In this document: positions 1-7,796 of the stretch, piece after piece | How the letters are laid out: each line of letters starts with the position of its first letter | Position numbering within the stretch: position 1 is the first letter of the stretch | Assembly: GCF_003851685.1 (NCBI RefSeq) | Contig: NZ_CP027727.1 | Span: 3,968,001 to 4,032,000 of the forward strand | Direction of reading: 5' to 3' | DNA: 64,000 nucleotides | Source of the DNA: Pseudomonas sp. R5-89-07 | GTDB lineage: Bacteria > Pseudomonadota > Gammaproteobacteria > Pseudomonadales > Pseudomonadaceae | The notes under the pieces: model-generated | Database searches by the model: none | Seen by the model: only the letters and a program-made list of their open reading frames with translations | Told to the model about the DNA's origin: nothing | Made by a program: the position numbers and the translations under genes

Positions 1-129
1 TTGCTGCTCGACCTGTCCGAAGACCTCAACGGCAAACACCGCGATGTCGCACTGGCGATCCACCAACTGAGCGAACTGGGCGTGCTTCTGACCGCCAGGC
101 TGCTGGACCGAGAGGCGCCCACCCACTGA
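1..129 (+). CDS. C-terminal end of a small protein, DUF6124-like (partial)
   Basis: Frame 1 is open from the window edge to a TGA at 127-129, giving 42 residues. The segment reads as two helices with a pattern like LSEDLNGKHRDVALAIHQL followed by a Leu-rich stretch. This resembles the C-terminal end of the small DUF6124/DUF3077-type proteins that are frequent in Pseudomonas; their function is not known to me. The start lies outside the window, so length and promoter cannot be judged. The family match is from memory of the sequence pattern and is tentative. Confidence 0.5.
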   Translation: MLLDLSEDLNGKHRDVALAIHQLSELGVLLTARLLDREAPTH

Positions 130-196
130 TTTAAAGCAACTCAAAAGCGCGATTAATCGCTGAGTCGTTGTAGAAGCTCGGCGATTTGCTTTTTGA

Positions 197-997
197 TCAG
201 ATGATTGCCAAGCGATATAGCGCTTGAACATGGGACGTCGCTAGCCCAAAACGCTTCAAATTACGGCGACTTTGCGAGCTGGCAAGCGCAGTTGCAGCGA
301 TCACAACACTGCCATGTTTTTTCGCTTGCGCTATTCGATGACCTATCAGGGCTGTGTGATAGCCCAAACCCCGCGCACTTTTTTGTGTAGCCGCCGTCCC
401 AAGGTAGGCAATTCCATTGCTGGCCAGGTACATCAGCGCTCCAGCGACAATCCGCCCATCCACTTCAATAACGTAGATTTTAAGACGGTCATTTGACATC
501 AGTCCCGCGAACGAAGCCTGGCTCATCTGACGATGCTCTGGCTTGGTATGAAACCCACTCGCATGAACGGATGCGAACCCAGGAAGCGTGTGTGAGGTGG
601 CCTCTTCGATTTTAAATGAGTGCTGGTTCAAGATGACGTCATCGATAGAGCACGCAAGTTGCAGATGTGTCCACCCCCTCAGGCGCTCCAATCGCTCGCC
701 GCCCACATGAGCGTGCTGTCCCAGCGTCGAAGCCGTTCCGATTAGAGGTGTTACGGTCGAATATTCTGCCGACGTCTTGAGTAAGCTCAGCAGTGCCTCG
801 GGACTTTCGGCACTGTCGCCACAGATGCGATTGAGCATCGGGCTAGGTGATGCCTTCACTTGAAAGCATGGAAAAGCCTCGTTGAAAAACACACGAGCAC
901 CAAAAGGGTTTCCACTTACCCGAGACAAGCTCTCAACTCGAGCACACAAATACTCGCTTTCTGCAGCCTCGATCGCCTTGGCCATCTCAATATCCAC
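197..997 (-). CDS. GNAT family N-acetyltransferase
   Basis: The 266-residue product has a GNAT acyl-CoA binding fold in its C-terminal half (about residues 130-260). The strand 'LKIYVIEVDGRIVAGALMY' is followed by the pyrophosphate-binding loop region 'ATQKSARGLGYHTALI' and the 'SRRNLKRFGL' segment typical of the last helix. The N-terminal half is not assigned and may hold a second, degenerate GNAT-like unit. The start is probably the GTG at 995-997, because AAAAGGA lies 8 nt before it; an in-frame ATG at 983-985 has no clear ribosome site. The substrate is unknown. The gene stands alone, about 150 bp from a second acetyltransferase of the same strand, and the two are not obviously co-transcribed. 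Confidence 0.75.
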   Translation of the reverse strand: MDIEMAKAIEAAESEYLCARVESLSRVSGNPFGARVFFNEAFPCFQVKASPSPMLNRICGDSAESPEALLSLLKTSAEYSTVTPLIGTASTLGQHAHVGGERLERLRGWTHLQLACSIDDVILNQHSFKIEEATSHTLPGFASVHASGFHTKPEHRQMSQASFAGLMSNDRLKIYVIEVDGRIVAGALMYLASNGIAYLGTAATQKSARGLGYHTALIGHRIAQAKKHGSVVIAATALASSQSRRNLKRFGLATSHVQALYRLAII

Positions 998-1149
998 GTG
1001 CAGAGTCCTTTTCGCGTGATCATCAGGAGGTAGCGGTAAATCATAGAAGACACGTCACTGACTAATGACGTAAATAACTGCCCTTTCCCGATAAGCCGCT
1101 ATCGGCACCATGGCGCGTTAAAACGTACATCCCGGTGCCTCGCATCCAA

Positions 1150-1632
1150 CTAGCAAGCGGGGCCAATCGGCGCAACGCTCTGTCGAACATAGTAATTGTC
1201 GAATTCGCCGCTTTCGACGAATTGGAAGCCATGGCGAGTATAAAAGCGATTCGAAGCGCTTCCTTTGAGTGCACCCACTTTAACAGGGAGTGCCGCCGCA
1301 TCCGCCGTTTTGAAAATCTGCATAAGAACAGCGGCGCCTATCCCCATTCCTTGCGCGCTGGGTCTCACATATAAGTGGTCGAGCAACAATTGATTGTGGT
1401 GATGCTTGAGCACAACAAACCCAACCCTCTCTCCCGACACCTCGATGTAGTGGGTGCTGTGCGCTTCAAAACCGCTAAGAAACCGCTCGCGCGCGCGTAC
1501 TGGATCAAATCGCCCAACACGCTCCAGGCTTTCGCGCATCGCCTCAATTCGGATGGCTACGAGATTGTCCAGGTCGCTCTGTTGGGCTCGCGCCAAAACA
1601 ACCGGGAAATTTTGATTGGGCGCAACGGGCAT
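1150..1632 (-). CDS. GNAT family N-acetyltransferase
   Basis: This 160-residue protein is a single GNAT domain. After the N-terminal 'ARAQQSDLDNLVAIRIEAMRE' helix comes the core strand 'LDHLYVRPSAQGMGIGAAVL', which contains the Q/R-x-x-G-x-G/A acetyl-CoA pyrophosphate loop (QGMGIG). The C-terminal 'ASNRFYTRHGFQFVES' is the classic last helix-strand, with the Tyr often used as general acid. The ATG at 1630-1632 is preceded by a GAGG. The acceptor substrate cannot be told from sequence; small-molecule or antibiotic-type acetylation is usual for stand-alone members. It lies on the same strand as the acetyltransferase at 197-997 but is separated from it by about 150 bp. Confidence 0.8.
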   Translation of the reverse strand: MPVAPNQNFPVVLARAQQSDLDNLVAIRIEAMRESLERVGRFDPVRARERFLSGFEAHSTHYIEVSGERVGFVVLKHHHNQLLLDHLYVRPSAQGMGIGAAVLMQIFKTADAAALPVKVGALKGSASNRFYTRHGFQFVESGEFDNYYVRQSVAPIGPAC

Positions 1633-1783
1633 ATTTTGGCCTCGAACTACCGTCCTGGGCGGTCAGTATAGAGCTGCTGCAAAGTGAAAACGACGCACAG
1701 TGGTCATGCCACTGACGTCGCGATGCTGGTCCGTTGCATATGGCCACGGCTAAGCGATCTACCACACTCAGCCAGTTGTTTAT

Positions 1784-2224
1784 TCAGCGCTGCTCAAGAA
1801 ACAGCTGAAGGCTCTTGTGCCCCTCCACGATCAGTTGTCGAATGAGCGCTTGATAGTGTTCGGCGGTATTCAGGTCTTGCAGGTCGAAGCCTGCAGACCA
1901 CTTGATGAACGTCTTGGATTGTCCCGTCAGAGAGTCCAACTTCACGGTGGCAACATAGTTGTCCAAGGGCAATGGCGCCTCCTCGAAACAGTAGGAAAGC
2001 ATTGTGTTGCGGTCATCGACCGCCAGCAGGCGCTCCCTGACAACTGCGCCATCGACCAGTTTGAGCTGGCGGATGCAGCCAACCATTCCATCCGGCTGAT
2101 TGTCCTCAATACTGCTTTGGACAATTGACGGATGCCATTTATGAATCTCGCCAAATTTCTTCAATACGCTCCAGGCATGTCCTGTATCGCTGTCCAAGAC
2201 AGCGCAAAACTCAACGACAGGCAT
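1784..2224 (-). CDS. SRPBCC (START-like) family protein
   Basis: The 146-residue product begins with a strand leading into 'DTGHAWSVLKKFGEIHKWHPSI', the usual opening of polyketide cyclase/dehydrase-type SRPBCC proteins. It continues with 'GCIRQLKLVDGAVVRERLLAVDD' and the matching 'LSYCFEEAPLPLDNYVATV' sheet strands, and ends in the long C-terminal helix. Such proteins form a hydrophobic cavity for small lipophilic ligands; the ligand here is unknown. The start ATG is 2222-2224 with GAAGGGA upstream. It follows the two NTF2-like genes on the same strand with about 90 bp between, so it may be the last gene of the Old Yellow Enzyme cluster. Confidence 0.75.
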   Translation of the reverse strand: MPVVEFCAVLDSDTGHAWSVLKKFGEIHKWHPSIVQSSIEDNQPDGMVGCIRQLKLVDGAVVRERLLAVDDRNTMLSYCFEEAPLPLDNYVATVKLDSLTGQSKTFIKWSAGFDLQDLNTAEHYQALIRQLIVEGHKSLQLFLEQR

Positions 2225-2317
2225 TTTGTAGTCCCTTCAACTTGTCTATTTTTGAAAACATCCAGGCCCTTCTCACATGCACCGTTCGAAGGGAAATGAC
2301 GTGCAATCGGTGAACAC

Positions 2318-2704
2318 TCACCCTTCGAACTGGTGATAAACCTTGGCGATGATCTTCCAGCCACCGTCAATTTTGATCAGGGTCAGGTAGTCGTTGTAAT
2401 CGGCGCCGATGGCATCCTTCTCCATATCGACACGCACCACAGCTGTCGTCGGGGTGATAGCCAGCACGTCGAGTCGGGTGGTGATTTCGGGGGCTTCACC
2501 ATTCTTCTCGACGAAATCAAACAGGTTCTTGATCGGGCCTCCGAGCAGTTCGCCATTTGTGAAACCATACATCACAGCATCTTGATGAAAGGCTTGTGCA
2601 ACGTTCCCTGCGCTGCCCACACGCAGCCCTTCAACGTATTGAGTCGCGATGGCGATGACAGCGTTGTATTCACGAGTAGGTACTGCCTTGATGTTCTTTG
2701 ACAT
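2318..2704 (-). CDS. NTF2-like (SnoaL/lumazine-binding type) protein, copy 1
   Basis: The 128-residue product has the cone-shaped NTF2-like pattern. An N-terminal helix (residues 10-35) is followed by 'AQAFHQDAVMYGFTNGELLGGPIKNLFDFV', then strands ending in 'YLTLIKIDGGWKIIAKVYHQF'. That last strand is the hallmark of the putative lumazine-binding/SnoaL-like group. It is a paralogue of the adjacent gene at 2764-3144: both share the GGPI-x-N-L segment and the DG-W-I-K-Y-H ending. I place the start at the ATG 2702-2704 because AAAGGAGAC lies just before it; a longer reading would run into the upstream gene. The role is unknown, possibly binding or transforming a product of the neighbouring reductases. 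Confidence 0.8.
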   Translation of the reverse strand: MSKNIKAVPTREYNAVIAIATQYVEGLRVGSAGNVAQAFHQDAVMYGFTNGELLGGPIKNLFDFVEKNGEAPEITTRLDVLAITPTTAVVRVDMEKDAIGADYNDYLTLIKIDGGWKIIAKVYHQFEG

Positions 2705-2763
2705 GGGTGTCTCCTTTGGGTGGGGACGAGATACAACGTATCTCGCCAACTGCAGTCGTGGGA

Positions 2764-3144
2764 TTAATCGCTTGTATGTGTGTGGTAAATCTTGCTGACA
2801 ATCATCCACTCGCCATCCACCTTCAGCAGGTTGAAGAAGTCGGTGAAGCGAAACCCGGAAATATTATCGGTATCAACGCGAGCACTGGCGGCAGTGCCCA
2901 CTATGTCTATGCGAACGATAGCGGCTGTGGCTTCTGGGGACGGACGGAAGGCGTTGTCGATGACGTCGTACAGGTTCTGGATCGGGCCGCCGACAAGGTT
3001 GCTTCCATCGAGGCCAAAAATCGTAGCCTGTTCATTAAACGCAGGCTTCATCAAAGCGCTATCGGCTTTGGCGCCGCCTTCGTTGTACTTGCTCAGAACG
3101 GCAACGATCGCGTTGTATTCCTGAACGTAAGTTGGGTTGCTCAT
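2764..3144 (-). CDS. NTF2-like (SnoaL/lumazine-binding type) protein, copy 2
   Basis: This 126-residue protein belongs to the same NTF2-like group as its downstream neighbour. It shows 'YNAIVAVLSKYNEGGAKAD', then 'LVGGPIQNLYDVID', and ends in 'FFNLLKVDGEWMIVSKIYH'. The ATG at 3142-3144 has AGGAG seven bases upstream. The gene lies 59 bp downstream of the SDR gene and 59 bp upstream of copy 1, so co-transcription with the tetR/Old Yellow Enzyme/SDR cluster is likely. Tandem duplication followed by clear divergence suggests that the two copies now do different things, for example acting as a hetero-oligomer or on two substrates. No catalytic residues can be named. Confidence 0.8.
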   Translation of the reverse strand: MSNPTYVQEYNAIVAVLSKYNEGGAKADSALMKPAFNEQATIFGLDGSNLVGGPIQNLYDVIDNAFRPSPEATAAIVRIDIVGTAASARVDTDNISGFRFTDFFNLLKVDGEWMIVSKIYHTHTSD

Positions 3145-3203
3145 GGTGTACTCCTAATGAATGATGACCTGTTGGTCTGGGACACAAAAAACTCAGCCGA
3201 CCG

Positions 3204-3947
3204 TCACCAATCCTGACGCGTCGGTGAAATGATCAAATCGTTTACGGTCACGTTTTCGGGCTGGTTGAGCGCGTAAATCACTGCGCGGGCTATATCGTCG
3301 GGCGCAATGGCAATCCGGTTGAGTTCCTGAGCAGCCTTGCGCCCTGCAGGATCGCTGACCTTGTCGGCCCAGCCGGTATTTATCACGCCGGGACTAACGG
3401 TATTCACGCGGATGCCATGCTGTACGCCCAACTCCTTGCGCATGGATTCGGTCATGGCCTGCACGAAAAACTTGGTAGCGCTGTAAACCCCTGCTGAGGG
3501 CCCGACCTGGTGACCGGCAACGGAGTCCATATTGAGAATCTGCCCGGACTTCTGCTCCAACATAAAGGGAAGTACCGCAGCAGTAGCGTTGAGGTAACCC
3601 TTGATGTTTACATCGATCATCTTTTCCCAATCCTGCACGGCCAGATCGACCCAATTGGAAAACAGCATCAAACCGGCGTTATTGACCAGGATGTCCACGG
3701 CGCCATAGGTGTCTTGCGCAAACTTGGCCATCGCCCTGGTTTGATCCAGCTGGGTAACATCCGTGGTGTAGGCGACCACGTCACTGCCGGACGCTCGCAG
3801 TTGTGCAACAAACGCTTCCAACCCTTGATGATCAAGCGCTGCAGCTACCACGCGAACACCCTGTGCGGCGAGTGCGCGAGTGGTGGCGGCGCCGATGCCC
3901 GAAGATGCGCCTGTCACAATGGCAACTTTGTTTTGCAGATAGTTCAT
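3204..3947 (-). CDS. Short-chain dehydrogenase/reductase
   Basis: This classical SDR has 247 residues. It has the NAD(P) motif 'VTGASSGIGAATTRAL' near residues 12-27, an 'NNAG' at about residue 86, the catalytic Ser in 'LNMDSVAGHQVG', and the Tyr-x-x-x-Lys pair in 'VYSATKFFVQ'. The Asp after the second strand is absent ('VVAAALDHQG'), so cofactor preference is not clear. The ATG 3945-3947 (AAGGA upstream) gives the usual family length; a longer open frame upstream is not supported. It lies 64 bp downstream of the Old Yellow Enzyme gene, so it probably acts with it on carbonyl/enone compounds under the TetR regulator at 5170-5751. Confidence 0.9.
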   Translation of the reverse strand: MNYLQNKVAIVTGASSGIGAATTRALAAQGVRVVAAALDHQGLEAFVAQLRASGSDVVAYTTDVTQLDQTRAMAKFAQDTYGAVDILVNNAGLMLFSNWVDLAVQDWEKMIDVNIKGYLNATAAVLPFMLEQKSGQILNMDSVAGHQVGPSAGVYSATKFFVQAMTESMRKELGVQHGIRVNTVSPGVINTGWADKVSDPAGRKAAQELNRIAIAPDDIARAVIYALNQPENVTVNDLIISPTRQDW

Positions 3948-4011
3948 GCTCGGAATCCTTCGTACTGTGAATGCTTTCGCGACGCAGCCGCGCTGACGCA
4001 GGGAGAACGAC

Positions 4012-5115
4012 TCAATAGTGGGCGGTTGGCCAATCGGTATAACCCTTGGCGCCTCCGCCGTAGTAACTCTCACGTGGCGCAAGGGTAAGTTCGGCGCCAC
4101 GACGCAGACGCTCTACAAGGTCCGGGTTGGAAATGAACAAGCGGCCAAAGGCAACTGCATCGATTTTCCCTTGTGCGCGGCGCTCAACAGCCATCTCCAG
4201 GTCGTAGTTGTTATTGCCGATGAAAGCCCCTTCAAACTGAGCACTCAGTGCATCCAGATCGACACCTTCAGGAACCGTGCGGGAGGTTGCGGTGGCGCCT
4301 TCGACAAAGTGCAAGTAGGCCAGGTCGAATCGGTTGAGCTGCTGGATCAGGTAGCCGTAGGTAGCCATAACGTTGCTGTCAGGCGGCGTATTGCCTGCAT
4401 CCGGTGTCACCGGTGATAAACGAATACCCACTCGGTCACTGCCCCAGATCGCAGCCACAGCTTCGGTGACTTCAAGGGTCAGCCGCGTTCTGTTCTCGAT
4501 GGATCCGCCATACTGGTCGGTGCGATGATTGGTTGAATCACGCAGAAACTGGTCGAGCAGATAGCTGTTTGCAGAGTGGACTTCCACACCATCAAAACCC
4601 GCTCGCTTGGCGTTTTCCGCCGCATGCTTGTATTGCTCGATAATTCCCGCAATCTCTGAAGTCTCAAGCGCGCGAGGCATGGACACGTCCACCCTGCCAT
4701 TGTTGGTGTAGGTGGTACCTTCGGCCTTGATGGCAGAGGGCGCTACGGGAGCCGCTCCGTCTGGCTGCAACTCGACGCTGGAAAAGCGACCCACGTGCCA
4801 AAGCTGGCTGATAATTTTGCCGCCTGCCGCATGTACCGCATCGGTGACCTTTTTCCAGCCTGCCACTTGTTCTTCTGACCAGATCCCCGGCGTCATCGCA
4901 TAACCGCGCCCTTGCGCCGAAATGTTCGTGGCTTCCGCAATGATCAAGCCTGCGCTTGCACGCTGGGCGTAGTAGGTGGCGTGCAGTTCATTCGGCACTC
5001 CATCATCTGCCATCCGGCTACGTGTCACCGGAGCCATGACAATACGATTGGCCAACTGGATGGCGCCCATCTGCGTCGGCGAAAAAAGATCGGTGTTAAG
5101 ACTGTTATCAATCAT
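4012..5115 (-). CDS. Old Yellow Enzyme family alkene reductase (NemA/XenB-like)
   Basis: This 367-residue FMN-dependent ene-reductase reduces activated C=C bonds of enals, enones and maleimides, and nitro groups in some members. Visible hallmarks are 'LANRIVMAPVTRSRMADDG' at the N-terminus, 'ISQLWHVGR' around residue 100, the substrate-binding His/Asn pair in 'GVEVHSANSYLLDQFLRDS', the 'DQYGGSIENRTRL' segment, and the C-terminal FMN phosphate region 'DAVAFGRLFISNPDL'. The usual HxANGYL is HSANSYL here. The ATG at 5113-5115 has AAGGG six bases away; a TTG two codons upstream is less well placed. A perfect copy of the TetR operator (5133-5147) sits 17 bp before the ATG, so electrophile-induced derepression, as in nemRA, is likely. 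Confidence 0.92.
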   Translation of the reverse strand: MIDNSLNTDLFSPTQMGAIQLANRIVMAPVTRSRMADDGVPNELHATYYAQRASAGLIIAEATNISAQGRGYAMTPGIWSEEQVAGWKKVTDAVHAAGGKIISQLWHVGRFSSVELQPDGAAPVAPSAIKAEGTTYTNNGRVDVSMPRALETSEIAGIIEQYKHAAENAKRAGFDGVEVHSANSYLLDQFLRDSTNHRTDQYGGSIENRTRLTLEVTEAVAAIWGSDRVGIRLSPVTPDAGNTPPDSNVMATYGYLIQQLNRFDLAYLHFVEGATATSRTVPEGVDLDALSAQFEGAFIGNNNYDLEMAVERRAQGKIDAVAFGRLFISNPDLVERLRRGAELTLAPRESYYGGGAKGYTDWPTAHY

Positions 5116-5132
5116 GTTCAACCCTTAAATAT

Positions 5133-5147
5133 TAGACCGGTCGTCTA
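5133..5147. promoter_or_regulatory. TetR-type operator in front of the Old Yellow Enzyme gene
   Basis: TAGACCGGTCGTCTA has 5-bp inverted arms (TAGAC/GTCTA) around a CGGTC centre. An identical 15-mer occurs before tetR at 5775-5789. It lies in the 54-bp gap between the tetR stop and the reductase start, where it could cover an internal promoter or block read-through. Similar boxes are known for NemR/DhaR/AcuR-like TetR regulators. Confidence 0.8.
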
Positions 5148-5169
5148 TAAAAATACTTAAAAAAACGCC

Positions 5170-5751
5170 CTACCCCAGAAGGCGTTTACTTGTGATCAAT
5201 GCGGTTTCAAAAGGCGCCGTGGTCTTCCTGACCTTGACCAACAGAGACGCGCCGAGCCAAAGCTGATAGAGCGACTCAGCCAAGGTCGCCGCATCCTGCC
5301 CGGCGAGAATCGAACCATCGGCAATGCCTTGCTCAACACATCGCATGATGCGCTGAATGATCAGCGCGGTGCCTTCCTCCAGCACGGTGCGCATGTCTTC
5401 GGACAAGTCGCAGACTTCGGCACCCAGTTTCACCACCAGGCACTTCTCATCGGGATGATCGAATGCCTGGGTCTTGGCCCAATAATTCAGATAGGCCAAG
5501 AGTCGCTCAGCGCCGGTGCCTTCGGCTGCCATCACAATGTCGACGCGACCGATGTATTCCTGAAAGTATTCCTCGAGCAGCGCCTGGCCAAATTCCTCTT
5601 TCGAGCGAAAGTAGTGATAAAACGACCCTTTGGGCACGCCGGCGGTTGTCAGGACCTCCGACAAACCAACGGCGGTGTAGCCCTTGTTGGTCATCAGTGA
5701 CTTAGCCACATCGATGATGTGCTGTCGCATGTCTTGTATAGGTTTCTTCAT
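5170..5751 (-). CDS. TetR family repressor, probable regulator of the reductase cluster
   Basis: The 193-residue product has an N-terminal TetR HTH: 'IIDVAKSLMTNKGYTAVGLSEVLTTAGVPKGSFYHYF', with the recognition helix 'VPKGSFYHYFRSKEEFG' at residues 38-54. A C-terminal ligand domain contains Cys residues in 'DEKCLVVKLGAEVCDLS' and 'IMRCVEQG'. NemR/AcuR-like regulators use such cysteines to sense electrophiles, so a redox or adduct switch is possible but unproven. The gene starts at ATG 5749-5751 and is the first gene of the minus-strand cluster. The operator at 5775-5789 would give autorepression, and the second copy at 5133-5147 would control the reductase. Confidence 0.88.
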   Translation of the reverse strand: MKKPIQDMRQHIIDVAKSLMTNKGYTAVGLSEVLTTAGVPKGSFYHYFRSKEEFGQALLEEYFQEYIGRVDIVMAAEGTGAERLLAYLNYWAKTQAFDHPDEKCLVVKLGAEVCDLSEDMRTVLEEGTALIIQRIMRCVEQGIADGSILAGQDAATLAESLYQLWLGASLLVKVRKTTAPFETALITSKRLLG

Positions 5752-5774
5752 AGGGAAGGCACTCTACACAAAAC

Positions 5775-5789
5775 TAGACCGGTCGTCTA
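5775..5789. promoter_or_regulatory. TetR-type operator upstream of tetR
   Basis: This is the second perfect copy of TAGACCGGTCGTCTA. It sits about 24 bp upstream of the tetR ATG, within the 58-bp gap behind the symporter gene. Position and identity with 5133-5147 point to autoregulation by the TetR protein. Confidence 0.8.
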
Positions 5790-5809
5790 GAGAATCCGCT
5801 TTATCCCGC

Positions 5810-7051
5810 TCACCTGATGCCTGCAGGCTCCAGCGCTTCCCTTTCCCATTTGGCAATAACCAATGGCGCTACGGCATTACCCAGCACGTTCAGCGTGGTG
5901 GTTCCGCTGTCGATAATCCTGAAAATTCCAGCGATGAGTGCGACCCCTTCCAATGGAAGGCCAGCAGACGCCAATGTCGCGGACAGGATAATGATAGCAA
6001 AACCAGGCACTCCAGCAGCCCCTTTAGAGGTCAACACCATCGTGACCACAAGCAGGATCTGCTGGGAAAGGGACAAATCAATACCGTAGAGCTGAGCCAC
6101 GAAAATGGTCGCCACGCCGAGGAAAATCGATGCACCATCAAGGTTGAACGCATAGCCCACCGGCACCACAAAACTGACGATCCGACGTGGCACACCGTAG
6201 CTCTCCAGTTTGCTCATAAGCTGCGGCATGACGGCTGCGGAGGCCGCGCTGGAAAACGCCAGAATCAGCTCGTTCCGAAAGTATTTGATCAGCTTGAATA
6301 TATTTTCACCGATCAGATAGCAGATCCCGCCGAGTACCACCAAGGCGAAAACAATCAGTGCCAGGTAAACCACACCGATCAGCTTGAGCAATGGCAACAG
6401 CGAAGCAAAACCAAACGTCGCAACCGTGGCGCCAATCATGCCGAACACACCTATTGGTGCATAAGCCATGACGATGGAAACCACTTTGAACATCGCATCG
6501 GAAAGGCCCTGCACCACCGCGACTACCGGCGCGCTCTTCTCGCGCGGCAGAGCGTTGAGTGCCATGCCCAATAACACAGCGAAGAACAACACCGAGAGTA
6601 ACTTCGCTTCCGACATCGCCACGAATACATTGTCCGGGACGATGTTCTGCACAATGACCAAGGCCCCCTTTGACGGCTCCATCGTTAGCGACGCCGTGCC
6701 ATGAGTGATACCGGAAATATCGGTACCGTTGCCCGGCTCGAAGAGGTTGGCGAAACACAGCCCCAGTACAATGGCCAGCCCCGTGATCGCGAAGAAGTAA
6801 CTCAGCGATCGGATACCCATGCGGCCGAACGACTTGTTATCGCCACCACCGGCAATACCCAAAATCATGCAACAGAACACAATCGGCACCACCACCATCT
6901 TCATCATCTTGATAAAGATATCGCCCAGCGGTTTCAGAATTTCCGCGCTGACCCACGCTTGATAGTGAGGATGCGTATTGAAATACCAACCGACGAGCAC
7001 GCCAAGCAATAGCCCGGCAACGATTTGCCACACCAAGGGAATACGTTTCAT
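5810..7051 (-). CDS. Dicarboxylate/amino acid:cation symporter (DAACS family)
   Basis: The 413-residue inner-membrane carrier belongs to the GltP/DctA family, which takes up glutamate, aspartate or C4-dicarboxylates with protons or sodium. Family signatures are 'MMKMVVVPIVFCCMILGIA' near the N-terminus, the serine-rich hairpin 'SSAASAAVMPQLM', 'PVGYAFNLDGASIF', and 'TSKGAAGVPGFAIIIL'. The final helix reads 'RIIDSGTTTLNVLGNAVA' where the better-known carriers have an acidic Arg-Ala-x-x-Asn-x-x-Gly-Asn motif, so the substrate may differ from glutamate. I use the ATG at 7049-7051 with AAGG upstream; an earlier start would add an unlikely basic N-terminus. It is upstream of, and co-directional with, tetR, but probably not part of that regulon. 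Confidence 0.85.
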   Translation of the reverse strand: MKRIPLVWQIVAGLLLGVLVGWYFNTHPHYQAWVSAEILKPLGDIFIKMMKMVVVPIVFCCMILGIAGGGDNKSFGRMGIRSLSYFFAITGLAIVLGLCFANLFEPGNGTDISGITHGTASLTMEPSKGALVIVQNIVPDNVFVAMSEAKLLSVLFFAVLLGMALNALPREKSAPVVAVVQGLSDAMFKVVSIVMAYAPIGVFGMIGATVATFGFASLLPLLKLIGVVYLALIVFALVVLGGICYLIGENIFKLIKYFRNELILAFSSAASAAVMPQLMSKLESYGVPRRIVSFVVPVGYAFNLDGASIFLGVATIFVAQLYGIDLSLSQQILLVVTMVLTSKGAAGVPGFAIIILSATLASAGLPLEGVALIAGIFRIIDSGTTTLNVLGNAVAPLVIAKWEREALEPAGIR

Positions 7052-7167
7052 GTCTAGCCTTCTTGTTGGAATGAAAGGTCTGCGTTTATTGGCAGTTGCT
7101 AGAGTCATGAGCTTCCAGCTCACTTGAGATCAAATGGCACAACGCGGTTGTGCCATGAGTACTGCGG

Positions 7168-7593
7168 TTACTTGGCAAAGAGCTGGCTCATATCCTTGAA
7201 CGCCTTGAATTCGAGTGCGTTGCCGCATGGGTCAAACAGGAACATCGTGGCTTGTTCGCCGACCTGGCCTTTGAAGCGTATGTAGGGTTCGATCACAAAC
7301 TCGGTGCCAAATGACTTCAGGCGTTCCGCCAGCGCTTCCCATTCTGCCCAACCGAGAATGATGCCGAAGTGCGGGACAGGTACGTCATGCCCATCGACCG
7401 GGTTGCTGTGAACACTTTCCTGAGACGCGGTTTTGGGGTGTTCGTGAATGACCAGTTGATGGCCGTAAAAGTCAAAATCGACCCACTGGTTGCTGGAACG
7501 TCCCTCCTCCAGCCCAAACACTTTTCCGTAAAAAGTGCGTGCGGCGGCGAGGTCATAAACAGGGATTGCGAGATGGAAAGGTGAGAGGCTCAT
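7168..7593 (-). CDS. VOC (glyoxalase/bleomycin resistance) superfamily protein
   Basis: This 141-residue protein has paired beta-alpha-beta-beta-beta modules. The first is '[23 protein letters not shown]', and the second includes '[20 protein letters not shown]' and ends in '[17 protein letters not shown]'. His4-type, Glu and second-module His residues are in the positions used for metal binding in VOC enzymes. The start ATG 7591-7593 is chosen because GGAG lies just before it; a longer reading has no ribosome site. The substrate is unknown; close relatives in databases are often described only as VOC proteins. It is divergent from the LysR gene at 7797 and is its likely target. Confidence 0.85.
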   Translation of the reverse strand: MSLSPFHLAIPVYDLAAARTFYGKVFGLEEGRSSNQWVDFDFYGHQLVIHEHPKTASQESVHSNPVDGHDVPVPHFGIILGWAEWEALAERLKSFGTEFVIEPYIRFKGQVGEQATMFLFDPCGNALEFKAFKDMSQLFAK

Positions 7594-7762
7594 CAGGACT
7601 CCAAAGACTTTATTGTTGTGGTGGGCGTGGGGTGGCGTCATATCGCTCACCCTGGTATCGCATGACGTCCAGGTCATGCGTTTCACGACATTGGCATTCG
7701 TGCAGCACCAGTTGCCGGGAATGGGTCCATCGTAGTCCGGGTTTTCCAGCAAAAAAATCAAT

Positions 7763-7787
7763 ATAATTTTCTTAGAAACACAATTAT
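7763..7787. promoter_or_regulatory. Inverted repeat in the VOC/LysR divergent promoter region
   Basis: The arms ATAATT (7763-7768) and AATTAT (7782-7787) are separated by 13 bp in an AT-rich stretch that ends 10 bp before the LysR start codon. This fits the layout of LysR-type binding sites in a divergent promoter, but the arms are AT-only and could be fortuitous. Confidence 0.4.
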
Positions 7788-7796
7788 TATTTGTGA

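Noticed and set aside
3948..4100. N-terminal extension of the SDR
   Set aside because: The added residues are not conserved-looking and overlap the end of the upstream reductase gene; the ATG at 3945-3947 gives the normal family start before the NAD(P) motif.
5684..6574. 296-codon plus-strand frame opposite the symporter
   Set aside because: Gln/Arg/His-rich antisense shadow of a hydrophobic membrane protein; no ribosome site and no family pattern.
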